Shown: piece after piece, positions 50,675 through 59,518 of the stretch | Numbering within the stretch: position 1 is the first letter of the stretch | Layout of the letters: each line of letters opens with the position of its first letter | NCBI RefSeq assembly: GCF_000473245.1 | Contig: NC_022524.1 | Span: forward strand, 3,186,501-3,250,500 | Origin: Bacillus infantis NRRL B-14911 | GTDB taxonomy: Bacteria > Bacillota > Bacilli > Bacillales > Cytobacillaceae | Direction: 5' to 3' | Length of the DNA stretch: 64,000 nt | Made by a program: the position numbers and the translations under genes | Notes under the pieces: model-generated | The model's input: the letters and a program-made list of their open reading frames with translations, nothing else | What the model was told of the DNA's origin: nothing | Databases searched by the model: none

Positions 50675-51670
50675 TTACTTCTCAGCATAGACATATTTCA
50701 TCGCATGTTCCGGATCAGCATACGGTGCGTTTTCTGCATATTCAGTTGCTTCATTAACCAGTTTCATCACCCGGTCATTGATTTCTTTTTCCAGCTCATC
50801 ATTCATGAGGCCTGTTTCCTTCAGATAAGCGCCAAAAGTGATGATCGGATCCTTTGTCTTTGCTTCAGCCACTTCATCCGGTGCACGGTAGCTGCGGTCA
50901 TCATCGTCTGATGAGTGCGGTGTCAGCCTGTATGATACTGTTTCAACAAGTGTAGGACCTTCTCCGCGGCGGCCGCGGTCGGCAGCTTCCTTCACAGCCT
51001 TGTATACTTCAAGCGGGTCATTGCCGTCAACAGTCACGCCAGGCATCCCATAGCCGACAGCACGGTCGGCAACATTTTCGCATGCCAGCTGTTTTTCAAT
51101 CGGGACGGAAATGGCATATTTGTTATTTTCACACATGAAAATGACAGGAAGCTTATGGACCCCTGCAAAGTTTGCACCTTCATGGAAGTCACCCTGATTG
51201 GAGGATCCTTCTCCAAAGGTAGTGAAGGTTACAAGGTCCTTTCCTTCCATCTTTCCTGCAAGGGCAATTCCTACAGCATGAGGAACCTGTGTTGTAACTG
51301 GGGATGAGCCCGTTACGATTCTGTTTCTCTTCTGCCCAAAGTGGCCCGGCATCTGACGGCCTCCCGAGTTCGGATCTTCAGCCTTTGCAAAACCTGACAG
51401 CATCAGCTCTGTTGCCGTCATCCCGAATGTAAGCACTACGCCCATATCGCGATAGTATGGCAGTACATAATCCTTATCAGTGTCAAGGGCGAAAGCAGCG
51501 CCTACCTGTGCTGCCTCCTGCCCCTGGCAGGATATAACGAAGGGGATTTTGCCTGAACGATTTAAAAGCCACATCCGCTCATCAATCCGGCGGGCAAGCA
51601 GCATGGTCTCATACATTTCCAATACCTTATCATCGCTTAGCCCTAAATCTTTATGACGATTTTCAGCCAT
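50675..51670 (-). CDS. bfmBAA: Branched-chain 2-oxoacid dehydrogenase E1, alpha subunit
   Basis: The 331-residue alpha chain, which binds thiamine diphosphate with the beta chain and oxidatively decarboxylates the keto acids of leucine, isoleucine and valine. The cofactor motif runs from GEGSSNQGDFHEG (about 153) to CENNKYAIS; the phosphorylation-loop region HSSDDDDRSYR is present. AGGAGG lies before the ATG. It is separated from lpdV upstream by repeat copy E and from bfmBAB downstream by 12 nt. Confidence 0.95.
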   Translation of the reverse strand: MAENRHKDLGLSDDKVLEMYETMLLARRIDERMWLLNRSGKIPFVISCQGQEAAQVGAAFALDTDKDYVLPYYRDMGVVLTFGMTATELMLSGFAKAEDPNSGGRQMPGHFGQKRNRIVTGSSPVTTQVPHAVGIALAGKMEGKDLVTFTTFGEGSSNQGDFHEGANFAGVHKLPVIFMCENNKYAISVPIEKQLACENVADRAVGYGMPGVTVDGNDPLEVYKAVKEAADRGRRGEGPTLVETVSYRLTPHSSDDDDRSYRAPDEVAEAKTKDPIITFGAYLKETGLMNDELEKEINDRVMKLVNEATEYAENAPYADPEHAMKYVYAEK

Positions 51671-51765
51671 TTGTTTGCCTCCTCAAAATTCAATATGTAG
51701 CAGGAGCACGAGACTCCTTTTTGCTGTTAATGATCTTATAAAATCAGATATAAGCGGGTAAGCAT

Positions 51766-51904
51766 CCTCCGCTTTTCTTTCTGTCCAGCTCCGGCGGCTA
51801 GAGCCTCGAGTCATAAGCCACCCAAGAATTAAAGGCAAAGAACGCCTTTTATTCTTGGGCGTCTTGTGCTTGTCGGCTCTGGGCAAGCCGCCTCCGCATT
51901 TCTA
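51766..51904 (-). repeat. Dispersed hairpin repeat, copy E, inside the bkd operon
   Basis: Minus-strand reading: TAGAAATGCGGAGG (51904-51891), left arm GGCGGCT...AGAGCC...CACAAG, stem CCCAAGAATAAAAGGC, loop GTTCTTT (51843-51837), stem GCCTTTAATTCTTGGG, CTTATGACTCGAG, GGCTCT, AGCCGCC, GGAGCTGGACAG, and the end AAAGAAAAGCGGAGG (51780-51766). The initial TAG is the lpdV stop codon. The stem is unlike other copies but self-complementary. Confidence 0.88.
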
Positions 51905-53323
51905 GCCATGTATAGCTTTGCCGTCTACTGCGAGGGCTGCTTCTCCGATGGCTTCGGAAAGGGTTGGGTGCGGATGGATGGTGTGAGCTACTTCCCATGG
52001 TGTAGCATCCAGCACCTTTGCCAGTCCGGCCTCGGAAATCATATCTGTGACATGAGGGCCGATCATATGGACCCCAAGGATATCATCTGTTTCTTTATCA
52101 GCGACAATTTTGACGAAACCGTCCGATTCCCCGAACACAAGGGCTTTGCCGATAGCACGGAAGGAGAATTTGCCTGTCTTTACATCATGGCCCTTTTCCT
52201 TTGCTTCATCCTCTGTCAGCCCCACACTCGCAGCTTCAGGTGAGCTGTATATGCATTTGGATATCAGGCTGTAATCCAGCGGTGAAGGATTTTCATTTGC
52301 GATATGCTCCACTGCAGTGATTCCTTCATGGGAAGCCACATGGGCGAGCTGCAGTCCGCCGATGACATCGCCAATTGCGTAGATATGCGATTCTTTTGTC
52401 TGAAAATATTCATTGACCGAAATAAACCCTTTTTCAATCTGGATGTCGGTGTTTTCAAGACCGATGCCTTCCGTATTAGCCTGGCGGCCCACAGAAACGA
52501 GGAGCTTTTCAGCAGAGAATTCCTTCTTCTCGCCTTTAATTTCAGCAGAAATTTTCACTTCTTCACCTTTTTGGAGCGTTTCTGGAAGGACCTTGGCCCC
52601 AACAGCAAACTTAACGCCTTTTTTCTTCATCAGCCGCTGCATTTCCTTGGAGATCTCCCTATCTTCTGTTGGAATGATGCGGTCTGCATACTCGATGACT
52701 GTAACTTCTGATCCGAAATCGGAAAGCATGGAAGCCCACTCAATGCCAATTACTCCGCCGCCTACAATAATAATAGACTTTGGAATCTCGGTCATCTCGA
52801 GTGCTTCGTCAGATGTCATCACCTGGGTTCCATCTATTTCGAGTCCAGGGAGCGTCCGCGGGCGGGACCCCGTGGATACGATGACGTTTTTGGGAATCAG
52901 CATTTCATTCTCGCTGCCATTGTTCATTTCAACTGAAATGGTTCCCGGCATAGGAGAAAAAATGGATGGGCCCAGGATTCTGCCAAGACCTTCGAAGACA
53001 TCGATTTTCCCTTGCTTCATCAGATGCTGGACACCTTTATGGAGCTGGTCAATAATCTTGTTTTTCCTTTCCTGCACCTTGCCGAAGTTGACCGAAACAT
53101 CTCCTGTTAAAACGCCGAACTCTTCAGCATGGCGGGCGGTGGCATATACTTCTGCACTTCTAAGGAGCGCCTTGCTCGGGATGCATCCGTTATGGAGGCA
53201 AGTGCCCCCCAGTTTCCCTTTTTCGACAACTGCCGTCTTTAGGCCCAGCTGTGAAGCGCGGATGGCGGCTACATAGCCCCCTGTGCCTCCGCCTAGTATG
53301 ACTAAGTCGTATTCTTGTGCCAA
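51902..53323 (-). CDS. lpdV: Dihydrolipoyl dehydrogenase of the bkd complex (E3)
   Basis: FAD enzyme (473 residues) that reoxidises the lipoyl groups of E2. FAD motif GGGTGGYVAA (11-20), redox-active disulfide Cys42/Cys47 (GGTCLHNGCIPSKA), NAD motif IVGGGVIGIEWAS, and the C-terminal HxxxxE region HTIHPHPTLSEAI are seen. It follows buk by 11 nt; repeat copy E begins at its stop codon and separates it from bfmBAA. Confidence 0.95.
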   Translation of the reverse strand: MAQEYDLVILGGGTGGYVAAIRASQLGLKTAVVEKGKLGGTCLHNGCIPSKALLRSAEVYATARHAEEFGVLTGDVSVNFGKVQERKNKIIDQLHKGVQHLMKQGKIDVFEGLGRILGPSIFSPMPGTISVEMNNGSENEMLIPKNVIVSTGSRPRTLPGLEIDGTQVMTSDEALEMTEIPKSIIIVGGGVIGIEWASMLSDFGSEVTVIEYADRIIPTEDREISKEMQRLMKKKGVKFAVGAKVLPETLQKGEEVKISAEIKGEKKEFSAEKLLVSVGRQANTEGIGLENTDIQIEKGFISVNEYFQTKESHIYAIGDVIGGLQLAHVASHEGITAVEHIANENPSPLDYSLISKCIYSSPEAASVGLTEDEAKEKGHDVKTGKFSFRAIGKALVFGESDGFVKIVADKETDDILGVHMIGPHVTDMISEAGLAKVLDATPWEVAHTIHPHPTLSEAIGEAALAVDGKAIHG

Positions 53324-53334
53324 TTCTATTCCTC

Positions 53335-54441
53335 CTAAACCGTTGCTTTATTTTTTTCCGAGCCGGGATAATTCTTTTCTGCTTCCTCGCCGCGCAGCAC
53401 CCTCAGGGCTCCTTCTGCCAGTGCCTGAAGCTCGTTCTCACCAGGCTGCACAATGACATCCGCTATCCAATTGATCCGGCTGCTTATATCCTTGATGAAT
53501 TCCTTCCCGTAGGCTAGTCCGCCTGTCAAAATAATGGCATCCACCCTGCCGGATAGGGCTGCACCTGCCGATCCAATCTCCTTGGCGACCTGATAGGCCA
53601 TCGCGGAGTAGACCAGCTTAGCTTCTTCACTGCCCTTTTCAATCATTTTTTCGACCTCGACCGCATCGTTCGTCCCCAAATAACCGACAAGGCCGCCCTG
53701 GCCAACAAGCTTTTTCATGATTTCATCGCGATAGAAGTCCCCTGAAAAACAAAGGTCCACCAGATCTCCTGCCGGGACGGTGCCTGCCCTTTCCGGGCTG
53801 AATGGGCCATCTCCATGAAGCCCGTTGTTCACATCAGCGACTTTTCCCATCTTATGGACGCCCACAGTGATCCCGCCGCCCATATGGGCAACGATCAGAT
53901 TTAAATCTTCATATTTCCTGCCCAGCTTTTTAGCGACCCGTCTGGCTACCGCTTTCTGATTAAGGGCATGGAAGATGCTCTTTCTTTCGATCAGGGCAAA
54001 TCCTGAAATCCTCGCAATATCTTCAAGCTCGTCCACTACGACAGGATCTACTATATAAGAAGGAATGTTAAGGCCTGACGCTATTTCGAAGGCAATGATC
54101 CCGCCGAGATTGGATGCGTGCTGGCCTGAATAGCCTTCCCTCAGATCGCGGAGCATCTCTTCATTTACCCCGTATGTGCCCCCCTCGATCGGCCGCAGAA
54201 GACCGCCGCGCCCGCAGACGGCATCAAGCTTGGAAATATTCATGCCTTCTTGGTCCAGTGCTTCGAGGATTGTCCTTTTCCTGAAGGCATATTGATCGAT
54301 GATTTTTTCAAATGAATTGATTTCCCCGGAATCATGGCGGATCGTCTTTTCAAAAATGGATATATCATTATCGAATACTCCGATTTTCGTGGAAGTTGAA
54401 CCTGGGTTGATTACGAGAATTCGATGGTTGTGTACCTGCAA
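53335..54441 (-). CDS. buk: Butyrate kinase (branched-chain fatty-acid kinase)
   Basis: ASKHA-fold kinase of 368 residues: forms ATP and butyrate or branched-chain acid from the acyl-phosphate made by Ptb. The phosphate motif [12 protein letters not shown] (13-24), the acetokinase-family [12 protein letters not shown] (about 187-198) and the LTGGLAYG adenosine motif (about 305) are present. In the bkd operon it allows substrate-level phosphorylation from branched-chain acyl-CoA and supply of free branched acids. It follows bcd by 130 nt and precedes lpdV by 11 nt. Confidence 0.94.
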   Translation of the reverse strand: MQVHNHRILVINPGSTSTKIGVFDNDISIFEKTIRHDSGEINSFEKIIDQYAFRKRTILEALDQEGMNISKLDAVCGRGGLLRPIEGGTYGVNEEMLRDLREGYSGQHASNLGGIIAFEIASGLNIPSYIVDPVVVDELEDIARISGFALIERKSIFHALNQKAVARRVAKKLGRKYEDLNLIVAHMGGGITVGVHKMGKVADVNNGLHGDGPFSPERAGTVPAGDLVDLCFSGDFYRDEIMKKLVGQGGLVGYLGTNDAVEVEKMIEKGSEEAKLVYSAMAYQVAKEIGSAGAALSGRVDAIILTGGLAYGKEFIKDISSRINWIADVIVQPGENELQALAEGALRVLRGEEAEKNYPGSEKNKATV

Positions 54442-54520
54442 GATTAAACCTCCAATTCAGATTGTCTCTTTCTATCATTATAGCCGCTGGATATGCTGCT
54501 ATATCATTAAAATCAAAGAG

Positions 54521-54539
54521 GCTGAATAAATTATTCAGC
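54521..54539 (-). terminator. Hairpin between bcd and buk
   Basis: GCTGAATAA-A-TTATTCAGC is a perfect 9-bp stem. The minus-strand tail (CTCTTTGATTTTAA) is only partly T-rich, so it may be an attenuator or mRNA-stability element within the operon. Confidence 0.45.
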
Positions 54540-54571
54540 GCTCTTGTTGTCCTTTTTCAGCAGTCCCCGGG

Positions 54572-55672
54572 TTAGCGCCTGCTAAGGATGTGGTGCCCGT
54601 TCTGAAGAAATTGGCTCCGTGAATTACGCATTCTTTCAATTCTTTCCTCAGCCATACGGTCAGCGGCCTTATAAGTAGGAATAGCGTCTCTTTTGGCGAT
54701 TTCAATTACTTTTTCAATATTGTTGTAAATGGTCTCAACTTTTTTCATAGCCCTGTCGCGGTTATACCCGTACAGCTCGTCAGCTACATTGATGACCCCG
54801 CCGGCATTGATGACATAATCAGGGGCATAGACGATTCCCATTTCATGGATCAGATCACCGTGAGCAGTATCTTTCAGCTGGTTGTTGGCTGCACCGGCAA
54901 TTACCTTGGCCTTCAGCTGAGGTATGGTTGAATCATTGATGACAGCTCCCAGGGCACATGGTGCATAGATGTCACATTCTACTCCGTAAATCTCATCCGG
55001 ATTCACTGCCTTTGCACCAAACTCATCGACTGCGCGCTGAACTGCCTCTTTGTTGATATCAGTCACAATCAGACTTGCGCCTTCTTCATGCAGATGGCGG
55101 CAAAGATTGAATGCCACATTTCCTACTCCCTGCACGGCAATGACTTTCCCTTCCAGTGAATCGCTGCCGAAAGCTTCTTTTGCAGCTGCCTTCATTCCGC
55201 GATATACGCCGTATGCCGTGACCGGTGAAGGATTTCCGGAAGAACCGAAAGCCGGTGAAATGCCCGTGACATAATCTGTTTCCTCATGGATCATATCCAT
55301 GTCTGCTACCGTTGTGCCTACATCCTCGGCAGTAATATAACGGCCGTTCAGCCCTTGGATATAGCGGCCGAACGCACGGAACAGCTCCTCATTCTTGTCC
55401 TTGCGGGGATCTCCGATGATGACCGTTTTGCCTCCGCCCAGATTCAGGCCGGCTGCTGCATTCTTATAAGTCATCCCCCTGGCCAGGCGCAGGGCATCTT
55501 CAATTGCCGCCTCTTCAGACTCATACGTCCACATGCGCGTACCGCCGAGAGCCGGTCCAAGAGTTGTATCATGGATGGCGATGATTGCCTTCAGTCCTGA
55601 TTGTTTATCCTGACAGAATACAAGCTGCTCATAATCATAAGTCTCCATATATTTGAATAGTTCCATTTTCAT
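54572..55672 (-). CDS. bcd: Leucine dehydrogenase (branched-chain amino acid dehydrogenase)
   Basis: NAD-dependent oxidative deamination of leucine, isoleucine and valine to their keto acids, substrates of the BKD complex. The 366-residue protein has the substrate-binding Lys70 and catalytic Lys82 in [15 protein letters not shown] (75-89) and the NAD motif [11 protein letters not shown] (about 185). Second gene of the ptb-bcd-buk-lpdV-bfmBAA-bfmBAB-bfmBB operon. Confidence 0.96.
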   Translation of the reverse strand: MKMELFKYMETYDYEQLVFCQDKQSGLKAIIAIHDTTLGPALGGTRMWTYESEEAAIEDALRLARGMTYKNAAAGLNLGGGKTVIIGDPRKDKNEELFRAFGRYIQGLNGRYITAEDVGTTVADMDMIHEETDYVTGISPAFGSSGNPSPVTAYGVYRGMKAAAKEAFGSDSLEGKVIAVQGVGNVAFNLCRHLHEEGASLIVTDINKEAVQRAVDEFGAKAVNPDEIYGVECDIYAPCALGAVINDSTIPQLKAKVIAGAANNQLKDTAHGDLIHEMGIVYAPDYVINAGGVINVADELYGYNRDRAMKKVETIYNNIEKVIEIAKRDAIPTYKAADRMAEERIERMRNSRSQFLQNGHHILSRR

Positions 55673-55697
55673 ATTCCTCCCCTGTTTTTCAAAAAAA

Positions 55698-56600
55698 TTA
55701 AGATGATGCAGAGCAAAGGGCCAAAGCGAGTGAGTTCAGCTTGCTATCTGCCGAATCAGCCCGTGATGTCAGGACGATCGGCGCTTTGGCGCCTGCAATG
55801 ACTGCCCCGACCTTTGCACCTGCGAAATACATAAGCGATTTATATAAAGCATTGCCTGTCTCAATAGCAGGGACAAGCAGTATATCTGCATTTCCTGCAA
55901 CTTCGCTGCTGATTCCTTTATGCTCGGCTGCCGCTGGCGAGATTGCATTATCCAGTGCAAGCGGGCCGTCAACAATGCAGTTTCTGATCTGGCCCCTTTT
56001 ATTCATCATGGCCAGAGCGGCAGCATCCAAAGTTGCCTGCATAGAAGGATTGACCGTTTCAACGGCAGCAATCGGAGCCACCTTTGGATTGTCGATGCCT
56101 ATGCTTCTCGCAATCTTGACTGTATTATTAATGATTTGCTCTTTCTGCTTCAAATCCGGCGCAATATTCATGGCTGCATCCGTAATGATGATGAGCCTGT
56201 CGTAGCCAGGCACTTCAAAAACAGCTGCATGGGAAAGGACACTGCCCGTTCTAAGCCCATAATCTTTATTAAGCACTGCTTTTAATATGATCGAAGTTGA
56301 AAGATTGCCTTTCATCAGCACACTGGCTTCTTTTTGGCTTACTGCCCTTACAGCCATTTCAGCTGCTGCTTCTGCTGTTCGTGCATGGATAACTTCTATC
56401 CTTCCACCCGCAGCCGCAAGATTTCTATTATAGATCAGTTCTTCAATTGCTTCTCCGTCGCCGAATAATTTAAAATGAGCCAAATTGCGCTTGGCCGCTT
56501 CCGCTACTGCGTCCATTACTTCATGGTCTTCTGCTGCGGCAACTGCGACTGTCTGTTTTCTGTTTCCTGCTGCTTTTTCTATGAGCGAGCTCAACCTCAA
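55698..56600 (-). CDS. ptb: Phosphate butyryltransferase
   Basis: Converts butyryl- or branched-chain acyl-CoA plus phosphate to acyl-phosphate, feeding butyrate kinase. About 300 residues of the PTA/PTB family ([16 protein letters not shown] at the N-terminus, [10 protein letters not shown] around 110, [18 protein letters not shown] around 145, and [23 protein letters not shown] near the end). I start at TTG 56600 ([11 protein letters not shown] follows), as in related proteins; AAAGGGG lies upstream. The longer frame to 56654 runs into the sigma-L promoter region. First gene of the operon. Confidence 0.92.
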   Translation of the reverse strand: MRLSSLIEKAAGNRKQTVAVAAAEDHEVMDAVAEAAKRNLAHFKLFGDGEAIEELIYNRNLAAAGGRIEVIHARTAEAAAEMAVRAVSQKEASVLMKGNLSTSIILKAVLNKDYGLRTGSVLSHAAVFEVPGYDRLIIITDAAMNIAPDLKQKEQIINNTVKIARSIGIDNPKVAPIAAVETVNPSMQATLDAAALAMMNKRGQIRNCIVDGPLALDNAISPAAAEHKGISSEVAGNADILLVPAIETGNALYKSLMYFAGAKVGAVIAGAKAPIVLTSRADSADSKLNSLALALCSASS

Positions 56601-56648
56601 TTTGTTTTCAACCCCTTTAATCAAATGCTGCGACACCAATATTATACT

Positions 56649-56665
56649 ATGCAAGAAATGTGCCA
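56649..56665 (-). promoter_or_regulatory. Sigma-L (sigma-54) promoter of the ptb-bkd operon
   Basis: Minus strand TGGCAC-ATTTC-TTGCAT (56665-56649): a perfect -24/-12 element (TGGCAC-N5-TTGCW), 49 nt upstream of ptb and directly after the activator gene bkdR. Confidence 0.93.
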
Positions 56666-56677
56666 GCCTACATTTAC

Positions 56678-56736
56678 TGAAAACGCTTTATTCATCCCAC
56701 TAAAGAACCTGCAGAATTTTTCACGCTATGAAAATT
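56678..56736. promoter_or_regulatory. Possible cre site and inverted repeat upstream of the sigma-L promoter
   Basis: TGAAAACGCTTTAT (56678-56691) matches the CcpA cre consensus except at one conserved C. AATTTT...GAAAATT (56715-56736), overlapping the bkdR stop, forms an inverted repeat at the distance expected for an activator (BkdR) binding site. Both are inferred from pattern only. Confidence 0.35.
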
Positions 56737-58813
56737 ATTGCACGCCATTATTTGCAAGGTTATATTTTTCAAGCTTATAATACAAATTCCGGACAGACAA
56801 TCCCAGGCTTTTGGCAGCTGCCGTTTTATTGCCATTATGCTTATCCAGGGCCCTTTTAATCATGGAGGCTTCAAAGTTTTCGACAAGCTCGGCAAGCGGG
56901 GCGTCATTCCCGCCATATTCTTCCGGAACTGAACTTGCTGGCGTTTCACCCTTATGCTGCTTCAAAATCATTTCAGGAAGATGCCTTACTTCAATTTCCG
57001 TTTCATGATAGCCCATAAAAATAATGGCGCGCCCCAGAATATTATCCAGTTCCCTTACATTGCCCGGCCAGTCATAGGACATAAGTGCTGATATAGCCTC
57101 TTCCGAAGCCTTATCGACATTGCGCCCATATTCCTGATTGATCTTCTGGATCAGCCTGCTGCAGAGCTGTGGAATATCCTGCTTTCTATTCCTTAAAGGA
57201 GGAATATGTATCGGCATCCTGTTTATCCGGTAATATAAATCCTCACGGAAAGTGCCGGCAGCAATCCCCTTTTCCAGATTTACATTGGTCGCAGCAATGA
57301 TCCTTACATTTATCGGAATCGGCTTAGTGCCGCCAACTCTTGTGATCTCATTCTCCTGCAGCACCCTTAGCAGCTTGGCCTGTGTATTGGCTGTCATTTC
57401 GCCAATTTCATCGAGGAAAATGCTGCCGTTATGGGCCTCTTCAAACAGGCCGCGCTTCCCTCCCCGTTTGGCGCCGGAAAAGGCGCCCTCCTCGTAGCCA
57501 AAAAGCTCGCTTTCCAGCAGGGTTTCCGACAAGGCCGCACAATTGACCCTTATAAATTTATTGTATTTTCTCCCGCTAGCATTGTGGATGGCATGGGCAA
57601 ACAATTCCTTGCCCGTTCCGGACTCTCCCCTGAGAAGAATGGTTGCCGGCGTTTTAGCCCCCAGCTTTGCCTGCTCAATCGCCAATGTCATTTCTTCGGA
57701 TGTGCCGATAATATCCTCAAAAGAATATTTTGCTTCAAGCGTACGGATAATTTGCCGTGCCCTAGTAAGTTCCCTGTTCAGGCTTTTGATTTCTGACATA
57801 TCATGGATGACACCTACGCTGCCCTTCAGCTTGCCGTCCACAATTACCGGAGCGACATTGACAACCACTTCCTTTTTGCCGGGGCCGACTCTCATCGCCG
57901 CCCCCCTTACTGCCCTTCTCGACTGAAGGACCTTCATATGTACACTTTCTCCTTCAGAAATATCTGCCGTTGCCGGCTGTCCGATTACCTGCTCCTCTGT
58001 CAGTCCAGTGATCCTTGTATAAGCCGGATTGATCAGCAGCCCCTTTCCATTTTCATCCACCACCGAAATCGCTTCATCGCTTGATTGGATGATAGCCTGG
58101 AGCATGGTTTGTATTTCTTTCAGGTTTGTGATTTCTTCGGCGAGATTGACTACTTCGGTAATATCCTTAAAAACAGAGAACGCACCGATCAGCTCTCCCT
58201 TTTCCCCAATCATCGGTATCCTGGTCGTTATGATTTCCAGTCCATTCGCAAGCACAAGCTCCTGATTCAGCTCTGTCCTTTTCGTTTCCAGTACCCTCGG
58301 AAGGCAGCTGCCTGGTATCACATCAAGTACGTGTTTTCCGATTGCCTTTCCGCCTGGGATGCCTGTCATCCTTTCGGCGCTTCGATTAAAGAGGATGATC
58401 CGGCCTTCTCCATTGACAACGACCATTCCATCGTCCGTAGAATTGAAAATCAGGTCATGCTTATATGTTTCATTTTTGAATTCCTCAATAAGCTCTTCTT
58501 TTTCCTCAAGCAGCTTGCTGATAAGAAAGGCTACACTTCCGGGAATAAGCACTGTATTTTTCGACCGTGCTTCCCTGAGATCGATAAAAACCTTCTCTTC
58601 ACCCGTCACTTCAATGATGATATCTGGATCTTCTTTTATGTATTCTCTCCAATCGGGACCGGTCCGAATCCCTTCCAGGCGTGCAAGCTGGATTCCCGGA
58701 GCATTGTCATTGATATCGACAACTGCCGATACATCAAGGACCGCCGTTTCTCTCAGGAGCCGCAAAATGGCCGTTCCGCCTTTTCCGGCACCGACTATCA
58801 TAACTGTCTGCAT
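56735..58813 (-). CDS. bkdR: Sigma-L-dependent transcriptional activator BkdR
   Basis: Enhancer-binding protein that activates the ptb-bkd operon. Domain order in 692 residues: N-terminal Rossmann-like domain with GAGKGGTA (8-15), PAS domain about 115-225, PAS domain about 235-345, AAA+ domain with Walker A GESGTGKE (396-403), GAFSGA sigma-contact loop (443-448; Ser in place of the commoner Thr) and Walker [10 protein letters not shown] (464-472), and a Fis-type helix-turn-helix at the C-terminus ([22 protein letters not shown]). The product of the adjacent operon and the sigma-L promoter next door make the assignment firm. The sensed ligand is unknown; the Rossmann domain hints at a nucleotide cofactor. 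Confidence 0.94.
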   Translation of the reverse strand: MQTVMIVGAGKGGTAILRLLRETAVLDVSAVVDINDNAPGIQLARLEGIRTGPDWREYIKEDPDIIIEVTGEEKVFIDLREARSKNTVLIPGSVAFLISKLLEEKEELIEEFKNETYKHDLIFNSTDDGMVVVNGEGRIILFNRSAERMTGIPGGKAIGKHVLDVIPGSCLPRVLETKRTELNQELVLANGLEIITTRIPMIGEKGELIGAFSVFKDITEVVNLAEEITNLKEIQTMLQAIIQSSDEAISVVDENGKGLLINPAYTRITGLTEEQVIGQPATADISEGESVHMKVLQSRRAVRGAAMRVGPGKKEVVVNVAPVIVDGKLKGSVGVIHDMSEIKSLNRELTRARQIIRTLEAKYSFEDIIGTSEEMTLAIEQAKLGAKTPATILLRGESGTGKELFAHAIHNASGRKYNKFIRVNCAALSETLLESELFGYEEGAFSGAKRGGKRGLFEEAHNGSIFLDEIGEMTANTQAKLLRVLQENEITRVGGTKPIPINVRIIAATNVNLEKGIAAGTFREDLYYRINRMPIHIPPLRNRKQDIPQLCSRLIQKINQEYGRNVDKASEEAISALMSYDWPGNVRELDNILGRAIIFMGYHETEIEVRHLPEMILKQHKGETPASSVPEEYGGNDAPLAELVENFEASMIKRALDKHNGNKTAAAKSLGLSVRNLYYKLEKYNLANNGVQ

Positions 58814-58874
58814 GGCTATCCCTCTCTTAGTACGAAGATTTTTTCACTGATAGTCTGCAAGATCTTTCAATACT

Positions 58875-58903
58875 ATTGTAATTATTTTCTCCATGCTTGA
58901 CAA
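58875..58903 (-). promoter_or_regulatory. Sigma-A promoter of bkdR
   Basis: TTGTCA (58903-58898), 17-nt spacer, TACAAT (58880-58875). Confidence 0.65.
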
Positions 58904-58924
58904 ATTTCTTCTATAATTTATCAT
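58897..58924 (+). promoter_or_regulatory. Sigma-A promoter of yqzF, overlapping the bkdR promoter
   Basis: TTGACA (58897-58902), 16-nt spacer, TATCAT (58919-58924). Its -35 shares bases with the -35 of the divergent bkdR promoter, so the two probably exclude each other. Confidence 0.5.
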
Positions 58925-58961
58925 TACCGATGAAGAGACTTTTTTAAATAAGGGGCAAAAT

Positions 58962-59222
58962 ATGATAAGAATCGCTGCATTAGTTGTTTTATTGATACCC
59001 GGCTTTATTGCTGCCATTGGTGTTAAACTGATGAGGGATATGGTATTTGGCATTCTCCAAAGCCCTTTCCCCTATTTATGGCTTCAATTCCTGGCCGGCC
59101 TGCTTTTCTTTTTGCTGGGGCTGGGGTTTGTCGCCGGCTTCATACTGTACCGCGACCGAAAAAGGAATAAGGTGCAGGACCGTTTTAGAAGAGAGAGGAT
59201 CCAGGCTAAAAAGGCTGATTGA
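58962..59222 (+). CDS. yqzF: Small membrane protein YqzF (DUF2627)
   Basis: An 86-residue protein with two hydrophobic helices (about 3-22 and 38-63) and a basic C-terminal tail (YRDRKRNKVQDRFRRERIQA). The size, pattern and place beside bkdR correspond to YqzF of B. subtilis (DUF2627); function unknown. AAGGGG lies before ATG 58962 and a very strong terminator follows. Confidence 0.82.
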   Translation: MIRIAALVVLLIPGFIAAIGVKLMRDMVFGILQSPFPYLWLQFLAGLLFFLLGLGFVAGFILYRDRKRNKVQDRFRRERIQAKKAD

Positions 59223-59273
59223 TTATTTACACAGGCAACCCGGGAGCACAGAATATTTCATTCCCGTTATATA

Positions 59274-59313
59274 AAGAACAGCACCCCGTTCGCTGCCGGG
59301 GTGCTGTTCTTTG
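59274..59313 (+). terminator. Terminator of yqzF
   Basis: AAGAACAGCACCCCG (59274-59288) pairs with CGGGGTGCTGTTCTT (59297-59311), a perfect 15-bp stem. Confidence 0.88.
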
Positions 59314-59376
59314 CAGATAAGTATTATTATTGGAAATTTATCATTTGCTGCTGATATTCAGAAAGGAGGGACGGAG

Positions 59377-59511
59377 ATGAAGCCATTGCAGATTTCCCCC
59401 GAAACGGCAATCAAGCTTGCCGAGAAGCTCAATGTTCCACTAGAGCAAATCATGCACATGCCCCAGCATATTTTAATACAGAAGATGATGGAACTTGAAA
59501 AAAAGAATTGA
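59377..59511 (+). CDS. yycC: YycC-like small protein
   Basis: A 44-residue protein (MKPLQISPETAIKLAEKLNV... ending MELEKKN) of the YycC type, function unknown. AAAGGAGGGACGG lies before ATG 59377; the frame extends upstream to 59311 but that part overlaps the yqzF terminator and has no ribosome site. It converges with the FapA-like gene, whose stop is only 8 nt away. Confidence 0.75.
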   Translation: MKPLQISPETAIKLAEKLNVPLEQIMHMPQHILIQKMMELEKKN

Positions 59512-59518
59512 TTGAGGA

